A stretch of 64,000 bases of DNA, taken from Novosphingobium sp. Chol11 (GTDB lineage: Bacteria; Pseudomonadota; Alphaproteobacteria; Sphingomonadales; Sphingomonadaceae). The translations under genes were made by a program, and so were the position numbers. The notes under the pieces are model-generated. The model ran no database searches. It saw nothing but the letters and a program-made list of their open reading frames with translations, and had not been told where the DNA came from. Positions within the stretch are counted from its first letter, which is position 1. Each line of letters opens with the position of its first letter. The stretch covers positions 1 through 64,000 of the forward strand of contig CAMDQO010000009.1 of the NCBI GenBank assembly GCA_945906105.1. The letters are read 5' to 3'. Shown one piece after another: positions 17,013 to 25,253 of the stretch.

Positions 17013-17879
17013 ATGGCTCGGATAGATGTGGGCGGGCTTGAGCTCGATTATGAACTGATCGGGCCTGAACACGGCCAGCCATTGGTACTGACTCCGGGCG
17101 GGCGCTATCCGCGCGATACGGCGGGGGTGCCCGAACTCGGGGCGATCTTTGCCGATAACGGCTACCGCGTGCTGCTGTGGGATCGTCCCGGCTGCGGAGC
17201 TTCCGACATCGCCTTTACCGCGCCCAGCGAGTCAGTGATGAACAGCGAGGCGCTGGTCGGACTGGTGCGAGCGCTTAACCTCAAGGATGTGGTGCTGGTT
17301 GGCGGATCAGCCGGATCGCGCATTTCGCTGATGGCGGCAGCGCGGATGCCGCAGAATGTGCAGAAAATTGCCATCTGGTGGTTAAGCGGTGGTCCGGTCG
17401 GGCTGGCGGGCCTTGCCTGGTTCTATTGCGGCGATCAGGTTGCGGCGGCCTCTAAAGGCGGGATGGAGGCGGTCGCCGCACTACCAAGCTGGGCCGAACA
17501 GATATCGAAGAACCCGCGTATCAAGGACATTCTGCTGGCGCAGGATGCTGATGCTTACATTGGGAAGATGCAGAGCTGGGCCAAGGCCTTCACTTACCGT
17601 GACGATACGCCAATGCCGGGGATATCAGCCGATGACTTCGCGCGGTTGACCATGCCAATTCAGCTGTTCCGCAGCGGCAAGAGCGATATGGCGCACACCC
17701 GGCGGACCAGCGAATGGGTGCATGAACTGCTCCCAAACTCCACCCTGTTCGAGCCGCCGTGGGGTGATCAGGAATGGAACTATGTTTCCACATTTCCGGT
17801 CGATCCGGCAAACCGACGCGGGCGGTTTGAGCGCTGGCCGCTGATCGCACCCATGGTGCTCGATTTTCTGAAAGGGTGA
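17013..17879 (+). CDS. Alpha/beta hydrolase
   Basis: The 288-aa protein has the nucleophile elbow GGSAGS (GxSxG) near residue 95, LLWDRPGCGASD as the oxyanion-strand region, and a WGDQEW segment near the catalytic histidine position, where a clear His is not evident. It resembles epoxide hydrolase / C-C hydrolase type enzymes. GGGGGAG precedes the ATG. It starts 24 nt after the dioxygenase and ends one base before the next gene. Confidence 0.85.
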   Translation: MARIDVGGLELDYELIGPEHGQPLVLTPGGRYPRDTAGVPELGAIFADNGYRVLLWDRPGCGASDIAFTAPSESVMNSEALVGLVRALNLKDVVLVGGSAGSRISLMAAARMPQNVQKIAIWWLSGGPVGLAGLAWFYCGDQVAAASKGGMEAVAALPSWAEQISKNPRIKDILLAQDADAYIGKMQSWAKAFTYRDDTPMPGISADDFARLTMPIQLFRSGKSDMAHTRRTSEWVHELLPNSTLFEPPWGDQEWNYVSTFPVDPANRRGRFERWPLIAPMVLDFLKG

Positions 17880-17880
17880 G

Positions 17881-18423
17881 ATGTTGGATGCAACTTTAGA
17901 AACCAGACTGCGCGATCTGCTTGATCGCGATGCCATCCGGCAAGTGCTTAACCGGATGGCGCGCGGGCTGGACCGGGTCGACAACGCGCTTGTCCTCTCG
18001 TGCTATTGGCCCGAGGCGATTGATGATCACACCCATTACGTCGGGCCGCCTGAAGGCTTCGTCCAATATGCTGACGGGATGACCCTGTCATTCGAGAGCT
18101 GTCTGCATGGGCTCATGACTCATAACTGCGAGATCACCGGCGACGATGCCCATTGCGAAACCTATTTCACTTTCATGGCCGAAGCCGCACAGCCGCCGCA
18201 TTTCATGGCGACGGGGCGCTATGTCGATCATTTCCAGAAACGCGGTGGTGAATGGCGGATACTCAATCGCTTCACTGTGGTTGACGGGACTTACGATCTG
18301 CAGCCAACACAATCCACGGCAGCACGGTCGTCACCATATGCACCTGGGGAGCGGCAGGTTGCGCGCGACAAAAGTGATCTGAGCTACCAACGTCCCCTGC
18401 GGGTGCGGGCGCCAAAAAGCTAA
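17881..18423 (+). CDS. SnoaL-like / NTF2-fold protein
   Basis: The 180-aa product starts with a helix containing LRDLLDRDAIRQVLNRMARGLDR and the block LVLSCYWPEAIDDHTHYVG, the usual opening of the nuclear-transport-factor-2 family that includes ring-hydroxylating dioxygenase beta-like and SnoaL-like proteins. Members are isomerases, dehydratases or structural partners. It begins one base after the hydrolase stop. A second relative is at 21458. The 3' end overlaps the convergent dienelactone-hydrolase gene by 4 nt. Confidence 0.8.
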   Translation: MLDATLETRLRDLLDRDAIRQVLNRMARGLDRVDNALVLSCYWPEAIDDHTHYVGPPEGFVQYADGMTLSFESCLHGLMTHNCEITGDDAHCETYFTFMAEAAQPPHFMATGRYVDHFQKRGGEWRILNRFTVVDGTYDLQPTQSTAARSSPYAPGERQVARDKSDLSYQRPLRVRAPKS

Positions 18424-19139
18424 ACCCGCAAAACCGCATCCAGCAAATCCACCGTTCCCGCCCAGCTGAGCCGCGCAGAAAGTTCGTGGTATTTTATCCC
18501 ATCCATGCCGAGTTTATCGGCATCCGGATCGGTGAAGGCATGTGCCGCCTCGCCAAAAATGGTGATGGTGTGCTTGGCGCCAGCAGCGGTCATTTCAGTG
18601 CGCAGAGCCTCGATGTGATCGAGCGGCGCGTAAGGATCCTTTGCGCCGCAATAGGCGATGACTTCACCGGGGATCATTCCCGGCTGGGCTGGTGCAAAGG
18701 TTGTCAGGATGCCGTGATAACTCACCACTGCGCGCGCCGGAGCGCCGCTGCGCGCCAGTTCCAGCACACAAGTTCCGCCAAAGCAGTAGCCGATGGCGGC
18801 GACGCGATCAGTTATGACATTCGGCATGGCGGCAACGTGTTCATACCATCGCGCCGCGCGTTCGCGTAGCAATGCCGGATCCTTCATTATTCCTTCAAAG
18901 TGCACTGCTGAACTCTGCATGTCGCCTGCTGGTGCGCCACCTCCATACATGTCGGTCGCGACTGCGAAATAGCCTAGTTCTGCCAGCTTTTGTGCTGTTT
19001 CGCGCACATGTGATCCAAGCCCAAGTGCGTTATGCATCACCAGCACGGCGGGGAAGGGGCCAGTTCCTTCAGGAACAGCCGCCTGGCCGATGAGCGTTGC
19101 TCCAGCATGTTTGAGTTCTACCGCAACAAATTCAGCCAT
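18420..19139 (-). CDS. Dienelactone hydrolase family protein
   Basis: The 239-aa protein has GYCFGGTC, with the family's cysteine nucleophile in place of serine, IAYCGAKDPYAPL with the catalytic Asp, and AAHAFTDPDA with the His. The typical reaction is hydrolysis of dienelactones in ring-cleavage pathways, though many members have other ester substrates. It lies between catabolic genes and is divergent from the acyl-CoA ligase at 19224. Confidence 0.88.
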   Translation of the reverse strand: MAEFVAVELKHAGATLIGQAAVPEGTGPFPAVLVMHNALGLGSHVRETAQKLAELGYFAVATDMYGGGAPAGDMQSSAVHFEGIMKDPALLRERAARWYEHVAAMPNVITDRVAAIGYCFGGTCVLELARSGAPARAVVSYHGILTTFAPAQPGMIPGEVIAYCGAKDPYAPLDHIEALRTEMTAAGAKHTITIFGEAAHAFTDPDADKLGMDGIKYHELSARLSWAGTVDLLDAVLRV

Positions 19140-19223
19140 TTTCCGGGACTCCCTTGTCGAGTGATCTAAGCCGCATTACCGAACCGCTGGCAAGCGTCTG
19201 TCGAACAAAGGTTTCAGCTCAAG

Positions 19224-20723
19224 ATGAACGGCAATATCTTTTCCCGCTTTCTGTCAGTTGCTGCCGAGCAGGGCGACAAACCCTTCCTGATCGAAGAGGG
19301 GCAGGCGATTGCCCGCTTCGCTGATCTCGATGCCGATACCGCCCGTCTCGCCGCACGGCTTGAGGCGCTTGGCGGCAAGGCTGGTGAACGGATTGTGGTG
19401 CAGGTGGAAAAGAGCCCGGACAACGTCCTGCTATACCTTTCGGCGCTGCGACTGGGCATGGTCTATGTGCCGCTCAACACGGCCTATACCGCTAGCGAAC
19501 TCGAATATTTTCTGAGCGATGCCGAGCCGGTGATCGTTGTCTGCCGTCCGGATGACGAGGCAACTGTGCGCGGTCTTGTGGGCAGTGCCGCAGTGGTGAC
19601 TCTGGGGGAGGACAGCAGTGGCAGCCTTTACGACGATGTGCCTGATGAGGGTGCGCCGGTGGCTGAGCTCGGGCCGGATGATCTCGCCGCAATCCTCTAT
19701 ACCTCGGGCACCACCGGGCGCTCCAAGGGGGCCATGCTCACACACGCCAATCTGCTCAGCAATGCCGAGACGCTGCATGGTCTGTGGTGCTGGTCGAGCG
19801 AAGATGTGCTGCTGCACATCCTGCCGATCTATCACGTCCACGGGCTGTTCGTGGCTCTGCACGGCGCACTGCTGGCAGGCGCAACCATACTGTTCCATCG
19901 CAACTTCGATCCGGCGAAGATCATCGGCGAGTTTGATGCGGCCACCGTCTTGATGGGCGTGCCGACGCATTATGGGAGGTTGCTTGGCTCCCCCGAACTG
20001 ACGCCCGATGCTTGCGCGCACATGCGCCTGTTCGTCTCCGGCTCTGCGCCGCTGCTAGCCGAAGTGCATGATCGGTTTGCCGAACAAACCGGCCAGCGCA
20101 TCCTGGAACGCTATGGCATGACCGAAACCGGCATGATTACCTCAAACCCTTATGACGGCGATCGGTTGGCCGGAACGGTCGGCTATGCGCTTCCCGGTGA
20201 GGAGGTGCGGATACGAGTGGGCGAGAGTGATGTGGCACCGGGTGAACCGGGCGTACTCGAAGTGCGCGGACCCAACGTCTTTGCCGGGTACTGGCGGAAC
20301 CCTGACAAGACCGCTGAGGAATTTCGCGAAGGCGGCTGGTTCGTCACCGGCGATGTCGCCACCATGGCTGAGGACGGCCGCATCATGTTGGTCGGCCGCG
20401 CAAAGGATCTGATCATCTCGGGTGGGCTGAACGTCTATCCAAAGGAAATCGAGGAAGCCATCGATGCGCTGCCCGGTGTTGAGGAAAGCGCGGTAATTGG
20501 TGTGCCTCATGCCGATATGGGCGAAGGTGTGGTCGCGGTTGTCGTGGCGCGCAAGGGCGTGGTGCTTGATCCGCAGGCGATACTCGCGGCCCTCGAAAAC
20601 CAGCTGGCGAAGTTTAAGCGCCCGCGCCACATCGCCGTGGTCGATGCCCTGCCGCGCAACGCCATGGGCAAAGTGCAGAAAGCAGAATTACGCCGGGTCT
20701 ATGCTGTGCTGTTTGCGGGATAA
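19224..20723 (+). CDS. Acyl-CoA ligase, malonyl-CoA-synthetase-like (AMP-forming)
   Basis: The 499-aa enzyme carries YTSGTTGRSKGAMLTH (AMP-binding P-loop), ERYGMTETGM, the WFVTGDVATM hinge region and the C-terminal catalytic Lys in RNAMGKVQK. The ILPIYHVHGLFVALHG block and overall length resemble malonyl-CoA synthetase (MatB), but a broader acyl-CoA ligase role cannot be excluded. It likely activates an acid produced by the surrounding oxygenases and hydrolases. It starts about 85 bp from the divergent dienelactone hydrolase. Confidence 0.88.
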   Translation: MNGNIFSRFLSVAAEQGDKPFLIEEGQAIARFADLDADTARLAARLEALGGKAGERIVVQVEKSPDNVLLYLSALRLGMVYVPLNTAYTASELEYFLSDAEPVIVVCRPDDEATVRGLVGSAAVVTLGEDSSGSLYDDVPDEGAPVAELGPDDLAAILYTSGTTGRSKGAMLTHANLLSNAETLHGLWCWSSEDVLLHILPIYHVHGLFVALHGALLAGATILFHRNFDPAKIIGEFDAATVLMGVPTHYGRLLGSPELTPDACAHMRLFVSGSAPLLAEVHDRFAEQTGQRILERYGMTETGMITSNPYDGDRLAGTVGYALPGEEVRIRVGESDVAPGEPGVLEVRGPNVFAGYWRNPDKTAEEFREGGWFVTGDVATMAEDGRIMLVGRAKDLIISGGLNVYPKEIEEAIDALPGVEESAVIGVPHADMGEGVVAVVVARKGVVLDPQAILAALENQLAKFKRPRHIAVVDALPRNAMGKVQKAELRRVYAVLFAG

Positions 20724-20771
20724 GCTTAAAAGAAGGTGCCTTAGAGTTTGTTGCAAGAGATCAGAATCATT

Positions 20772-20807
20772 CGTCATTGCTTCGTTGCTACGCGCCTCGC
20801 AATGACG
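20772..20807. repeat. REP-like palindromic repeat
   Basis: CGTCATTGC at 20772-20780 and GCAATGACG at 20799-20807 are exact inverted copies around an 18-bp centre (TTCGTTGCTACGCGCCTC). The reverse complement reads CGTCATTGCGAGGCGCGTAG then CAACGAAGCAATGACG, a form of the widespread CGTCATTGCGAG intergenic repeat of Proteobacteria. It sits between the convergent ends of the acyl-CoA ligase and sodC. Confidence 0.75.
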
Positions 20808-20864
20808 AAGAAGTGGTGCAGATTAATCGCGCGCCGCTCTGGCCAGAGCCCAAGCGTGCCGAAT

Positions 20865-21395
20865 TCAATTCTTGCGAAACACCCCGCAGGCAATGCGTCC
20901 GCCGCTGTTGCCGCTGGGATCGGTGATATTATCGTCTGGTCCTGCATGAACGACAATGGCCGAGCCATCGGCATCAAACAGCGCGGCAATCAGCCGCTTG
21001 GCTGAACCGGTCAGCGGAATTTCGGTCAGGACAAAGCCGTTGGCATCGGCGGTGATATTGGGCAAATCGCCAAGATGGCTGCCCATCGGGTTTTTCATGC
21101 CGTGCTGGTGACCGCCAGGGTTCAGGTGGCCACCTGCGCCCGAAAAGCCATCACCCTTGCAGGCTCCTGTGGTGTGGAAGTGCAGGCCATGATCGCCCGG
21201 CGCAATCCCGTTCAGTGAAATCCGCAGGACGGCCCTATCGCGCTTTTTGGAGATCACGGCATAGCCGACATCGGAACCCTTGGCCGAAAACAGCGCCGCG
21301 CTGCCCACGGATTGGCTTGCAGGCTTGGCAGTGATGGGCGCGCTCAACAGTGCGAGGGCCAAGGGAATCAGATGAATTGTGCGGGGAACTGGCAT
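20865..21395 (-). CDS. sodC: Cu/Zn superoxide dismutase, secreted
   Basis: The 176-aa precursor has a signal peptide (IHLIPLALALLSAPITA) and the copper/zinc ligands in HGLHFHTTGAC, GGHLNP, GGHQHG and AIVVHAGPDDN, with the second disulfide cysteine in GRIACGVF. It removes superoxide in the periplasm. GGAGG stands just before ATG 21395; nine upstream codons in frame are ignored. It follows the SnoaL-like gene by 62 bp and may be read with it or alone. Confidence 0.93.
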   Translation of the reverse strand: MPVPRTIHLIPLALALLSAPITAKPASQSVGSAALFSAKGSDVGYAVISKKRDRAVLRISLNGIAPGDHGLHFHTTGACKGDGFSGAGGHLNPGGHQHGMKNPMGSHLGDLPNITADANGFVLTEIPLTGSAKRLIAALFDADGSAIVVHAGPDDNITDPSGNSGGRIACGVFRKN

Positions 21396-21457
21396 GGGAA
21401 CCTCCTTGCAAATGTGCTGCAAGTGCTACGCCTTTGGCCGCGTGACAGCAATCCTGA

Positions 21458-21994
21458 TCAGTGGCGCGCACCGCGTTGGAACAGGCGCATGGCAAGTTCG
21501 TCGTAGCTTGGATCATTCACGAAATCCGGGAACTCCACCGCCGGCCCCGCAAGCGGTCGCCTGATTTTCATGTCATAGGTAACAACCCGCTTGGCAAAGC
21601 GCCACTTGCCGTCATCGCAGCGCCGGTAATTGTCGATATAGCGCACCGCCATCAGGTCTTCCATCTGGCCACCTGATCCATCGGGGATCAGATGATAGGC
21701 GATGGCATAGATCTCGCCGCAGCCGGTCCCGGCATCCACATCAACATCGATCAGATGATTGCAGGCATGGTGCCCGCTGTAAGGCATGTAGGGAAATGAC
21801 CGCTCGATGAAATCGCAGTATCCCTGCTGCCCGCCATCGAAGCTGTCACCATGGGTATCGGTGGCGTCCGGCGTGTAGAGATCACGCAGCAGGTCAATGT
21901 CCTTGCGGTCAATCGCGCGCGAATAGAGCAGCGCGAGGGTGCGGATTTCATCCTTGGCGATGAGCTTGGCGAGTGCCTTGGCATCGGTGGTCAT
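21458..21994 (-). CDS. SnoaL-like / NTF2-fold protein
   Basis: The 178-aa protein opens with IAKDEIRTLALLYSRAIDRKD and LLRDLYTPDATDTHGD, characteristic of the SnoaL-like group related to ring-hydroxylating dioxygenase small subunits. It is the last gene of the Rieske operon, and its ATG overlaps the sulfotransferase stop (ATGA). It could be the beta-like partner of the Rieske subunit at 23980, or a separate isomerase/dehydratase. Confidence 0.82.
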   Translation of the reverse strand: MTTDAKALAKLIAKDEIRTLALLYSRAIDRKDIDLLRDLYTPDATDTHGDSFDGGQQGYCDFIERSFPYMPYSGHHACNHLIDVDVDAGTGCGEIYAIAYHLIPDGSGGQMEDLMAVRYIDNYRRCDDGKWRFAKRVVTYDMKIRRPLAGPAVEFPDFVNDPSYDELAMRLFQRGARH

Positions 21995-23157
21995 GCAATC
22001 ATCTCCTGTTCGCGCGGGATGGCAAAGCGCTGGCGATAAGCGGCAAAGCGTTCTTCTGCCTCACCCTCTGACAGGCCGAATTGGGCGAGGGTATAGGCAT
22101 TGGTGCCGCGTTTGCCTTTGGGATTTTCACGCTGCCAGCCTGTGATCTCGGCCATGACATCATCGGGGGAGTCGATGCCAATTACCTCGTGGACTTCGCG
22201 CATTACGCGGCCCGGATCGGCGACCAGCGCGTAGTAATCAACATGGGTTACGCGGTCTGCCTGCGGCCCGGTATCGAAGGTCATGATGCGTTCTATGTGC
22301 CGCTCGATGAAGTGCAGCATCTGCATGCCGACGCGGTTTGCGTCGACGGCATCATAGCGGGTGCGCCGCAGAGTCAGCGTCATCTTGGCAATCGAGGCCA
22401 GCACCTGCACCGGATCGCGGTGCGTCATGGCAAAGCGCGCCGTGGGGTGAACCTTCAGGATCGTATCCATGAAAAGTAAGTGATTGGGGTACTTGAGCGC
22501 CCACGGTTTGGCTTCCTGCCGCCACTGGAGCAGCTGAAGCTGGCGCTTGTGGGCACGGTAAGCGGGCAGAGGATCGCAGCCCTCGAGCAGCCAATCGAAG
22601 TAGCTTGGCACGTCGAACACGTTGTGAAAACCTGCGGCAGTGGCGCCTTGTTCAAGGAATGCGTGGCATTCGTCGGACCCGTCATCATCATAGAGGTGGA
22701 GCGCTGCGAAGTTCTCAGGCTCGGCCGGACGCGTCCGGGCGCGCACTTCGCGCGCAAAAGCCTTGCGCTCCTCAACCGACTGAGGATCGACAGCGGGCGG
22801 GGGCAGGGGGACAAGACTTTGCCAAGTGCGCACCAATTGAAAGCGGCGGTCACGGTCAAACAGGTACTGGAAATAGGTCGTGCCCGAACGCGGCAGACCG
22901 CAGAGAAAAACGGGCTTTTCGATCGGTTTCTCGGCGATCTCCGGATGATCGGATATCCATTTCAGTCCGCCGATACGGTCCGCTTGCCGGATAATCAGTG
23001 CGCGCAGGGCTGCCGCTTCGCCAGCCTCGCTCAGGCAGGCGTCGTGGTTGAGGGCATCGCACAGCGCGTTCAGGTTGGCGTGGATCGCTGGCTCAGTATC
23101 GCTGAAACCGGCGCGATTTTCGGCCTCGGCGATGATTGAGACAGCGCATAGCGTCAC
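21991..23157 (-). CDS. Sulfotransferase family protein
   Basis: The 388-aa product shows the 5'-phosphosulfate loop LCGLPRSGTTYFQYLF and the 3'-phosphate-binding stretch ARFAMTHRDPVQVLASI of PAPS-dependent sulfotransferases. The GTG start overlaps the stop of the SDR upstream by 4 nt (GTGA). Sulfonation of a hydroxylated intermediate or a lipid is possible; the substrate is unknown. A sulfotransferase within a Rieske/SDR operon is uncommon, though such genes recur in sphingomonad catabolic clusters. Confidence 0.85.
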   Translation of the reverse strand: MTLCAVSIIAEAENRAGFSDTEPAIHANLNALCDALNHDACLSEAGEAAALRALIIRQADRIGGLKWISDHPEIAEKPIEKPVFLCGLPRSGTTYFQYLFDRDRRFQLVRTWQSLVPLPPPAVDPQSVEERKAFAREVRARTRPAEPENFAALHLYDDDGSDECHAFLEQGATAAGFHNVFDVPSYFDWLLEGCDPLPAYRAHKRQLQLLQWRQEAKPWALKYPNHLLFMDTILKVHPTARFAMTHRDPVQVLASIAKMTLTLRRTRYDAVDANRVGMQMLHFIERHIERIMTFDTGPQADRVTHVDYYALVADPGRVMREVHEVIGIDSPDDVMAEITGWQRENPKGKRGTNAYTLAQFGLSEGEAEERFAAYRQRFAIPREQEMIA

Positions 23158-23969
23158 CGTAACAGCGCTCCGCCATCGACTTGCATGATCTGCCCTGTCA
23201 CCCAGCTGGCCTGAGCCGAAGCGAGCCAGGCCACCAGCGCTGCGACTTCTTCCGGCGTGCCCACCGGCCTGCCGAGCAATGGCTGGCGCGCGCGCATCGA
23301 CTTGTCATAATCGCTCGAACCGACAAAGGCAGTGGCGAAGAAATTGCTATCGGGATTGAATCGGCTGCCCTTGCTGTAGGCCTCGGGATCGGCGGACATC
23401 GTGCCATAAGGGGCAACGCAGTTCACGCGGATGCCATGCTGCCCCACTTCCTTGGCGAGCACTGCAGTGAAGGAATGGACCGCGCCCTTCATCGCTGAAT
23501 AGACCGCCAACTGGTAATCGCCGACGATCCCGGCGGTGGAACCGAGGTTGATCACCGCGCCGCTCTTGCGCGCGATCATGCCGGGCAGCACGGCGTGAGT
23601 CATGGCGAGCATGGTGCGGACATTGATGTCAAAATCGCCTTGCCAGTCCGCCGGGTCATTATCGACGAACATGCCCGTGGCCGAATTGCCGCCGACATTG
23701 TTAACGAGAACTTCAATAGGGCCAAGCGCAGAGGCGGCCTCGGCAATTTGCTGGCCGGCGCCGGGTGCCAGCATATCGACGGGCAGGAACAGCGCTTCAT
23801 CAGCTCCGGCGGCAAGAGCAAGGTCCGCCACCTTCTTGCCCGCTTCAGCATCGCGCCCGGTGAAGACCAGCTTCACGCCTTCACCCGCCAGTGCCAGCGC
23901 TATCGCACGGCCGATGTTGGCGGTGCCGCCGGTGACTATGGCGACCTTTCCTTGCAGCCCCAGATCCAC
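23154..23969 (-). CDS. Short-chain dehydrogenase/reductase
   Basis: GTG 23969, preceded by GGGAG, gives 271 aa starting VDLGLQGKVAIVTGG. The cofactor loop is TGGTANIGRAI, followed by NNVGGN and the catalytic YSAMK. The C-terminus WVTGQIMQVDGG is typical for classical SDRs. It starts 11 nt after the Rieske gene and overlaps the sulfotransferase. It could oxidise a dihydrodiol or alcohol made by the Rieske oxygenase. Confidence 0.88.
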   Translation of the reverse strand: MDLGLQGKVAIVTGGTANIGRAIALALAGEGVKLVFTGRDAEAGKKVADLALAAGADEALFLPVDMLAPGAGQQIAEAASALGPIEVLVNNVGGNSATGMFVDNDPADWQGDFDINVRTMLAMTHAVLPGMIARKSGAVINLGSTAGIVGDYQLAVYSAMKGAVHSFTAVLAKEVGQHGIRVNCVAPYGTMSADPEAYSKGSRFNPDSNFFATAFVGSSDYDKSMRARQPLLGRPVGTPEEVAALVAWLASAQASWVTGQIMQVDGGALLR

Positions 23970-23979
23970 GCAAATCTCC

Positions 23980-25170
23980 CTAAGTAAGGCCTTGTTCGAC
24001 CTTGTATTCTTCAACCGCTTTGGCAACCATCATGTAAAGGTGGCGGCAGAGCACTTCCTGTTCCTGAAAATAGATATGCTCCAGCGCGCCACTGGCCAAA
24101 CCGCGTTGGCCGGCCTGAATGACCGCGACATCTTCTGAGTGGACATCGCGGGTCACTGCCAGAGTGAACTCGCGGGCATAGCGGGTGCCGGGGGTCTGAT
24201 CATCGTTGATCCAGTAGATCCGGATCACCCCGCGCGATTTTTCCGGGCCAATCGGATAGACGGTGTGCGAGAAATTGTTGCCCGTTGATCCCAGCATGAA
24301 GAAGCTGGGGAACACAGCGAAATAGGCGCGGTTGAAGGGGTTTTCCGGCACATCGCCGCGCAACAGCGCCTTGGCCCCCATGCCAAAGCCGAGCATCTGC
24401 GTTGCCGTCATCTGGCTGGCGCTATCGGGGTTGGTCCAGATCGTCTGGGTACGGTGCGGATCGTGGAGTTCCTGCGCCGCCGGATAGCCAAACGGATTGG
24501 CCGCACTGAAGGTGGCCTTGCCGGTGTTCGGATGAATGAAGCGCAGGTGATAGTTTTCCTGAAAGTTATCGTAAGTCAGCTTCCAGTTGGCATCGATCTC
24601 ATAGACATATTCGGAGAAATTGGTGGCATGGGCGCAGGGCAAGTGGCTCATGCCTTCAGCCAGTGGCCCGAGAAATTCGACGAGGCTCTGTTTCGGCGCC
24701 TTGTCAAAGTTGATGAAAATTAGCCCGCCGTGCACTTCGCAGGCGACGCGGGGCAGGGCGCAGTCCTTTTTTTCCAGGCCGAACTTCTCGAAGTCCGGGG
24801 CGGAGAGCAGGTTGCCGTCATTGCCGAAGGTCCACATATGATAACGGCAGGAAAAGGTGTTGCGCTTGCCCTCGGTTTCATCGGTTAGTTGCGTACCTCG
24901 GTGCGTGCAGACATTGTGAAACGCGCGTATCTCACCATCCTTGCCGCGTGAGATCAGCAGTGATGCGCGGGCAAATTCAAATTCACGGCGGATGAAGCTG
25001 CCGGGTTCAGGCAGCTCGCAGACATGGCCTGCCGGGAACCATGTGCGCAGGAAGATTGCCTGCCGTTCAAGCTCAAACCATTCGGGATCATAATAGGCCT
25101 TGGCCGGAATTGGTGCATTGCCAAGATCGGGTATGGGAGCCGGTTCAAAGCCGCTGGTCTGCACGTTCAT
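23980..25170 (-). CDS. Rieske-type aromatic ring-hydroxylating oxygenase, alpha subunit
   Basis: The 396-aa protein has a Rieske [2Fe-2S] site C-x-H-x17-C-x2-H (CTH near residue 88, CRYH after it) and the mononuclear iron ligands in NFQENYHLRFIHP. Such oxygenases need an electron-transfer partner and sometimes a small subunit; no ferredoxin or reductase is seen nearby, so a remote partner must serve. It is the first gene of the operon 25170-21458 behind a palindromic promoter at 25225-25253. Substrates in this subgroup range from aromatics to steroids and N-methyl compounds. Confidence 0.9.
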   Translation of the reverse strand: MNVQTSGFEPAPIPDLGNAPIPAKAYYDPEWFELERQAIFLRTWFPAGHVCELPEPGSFIRREFEFARASLLISRGKDGEIRAFHNVCTHRGTQLTDETEGKRNTFSCRYHMWTFGNDGNLLSAPDFEKFGLEKKDCALPRVACEVHGGLIFINFDKAPKQSLVEFLGPLAEGMSHLPCAHATNFSEYVYEIDANWKLTYDNFQENYHLRFIHPNTGKATFSAANPFGYPAAQELHDPHRTQTIWTNPDSASQMTATQMLGFGMGAKALLRGDVPENPFNRAYFAVFPSFFMLGSTGNNFSHTVYPIGPEKSRGVIRIYWINDDQTPGTRYAREFTLAVTRDVHSEDVAVIQAGQRGLASGALEHIYFQEQEVLCRHLYMMVAKAVEEYKVEQGLT

Positions 25171-25224
25171 GGTTGACGCACCTTTCCTGTGATTGCTGAT
25201 CTCAGGTGGGGATTAACGCAGTGC

Positions 25225-25253
25225 TGTATAAATTACAACAGACCTGTTGTAAA
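25225..25253 (-). promoter_or_regulatory. Promoter with embedded palindromic operator for the Rieske operon
   Basis: Read on the minus strand, TTTACA (25253-25248) and TATACA (25230-25225) are separated by exactly 17 bp. Between and overlapping the -35 lies TTACAACAG-ac-CTGTTGTAA (25233-25252), a perfect 9-bp inverted repeat. It overlaps the last codons of the upstream isomerase gene. Such placement suits repression by a MarR or TetR dimer. Confidence 0.6.
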
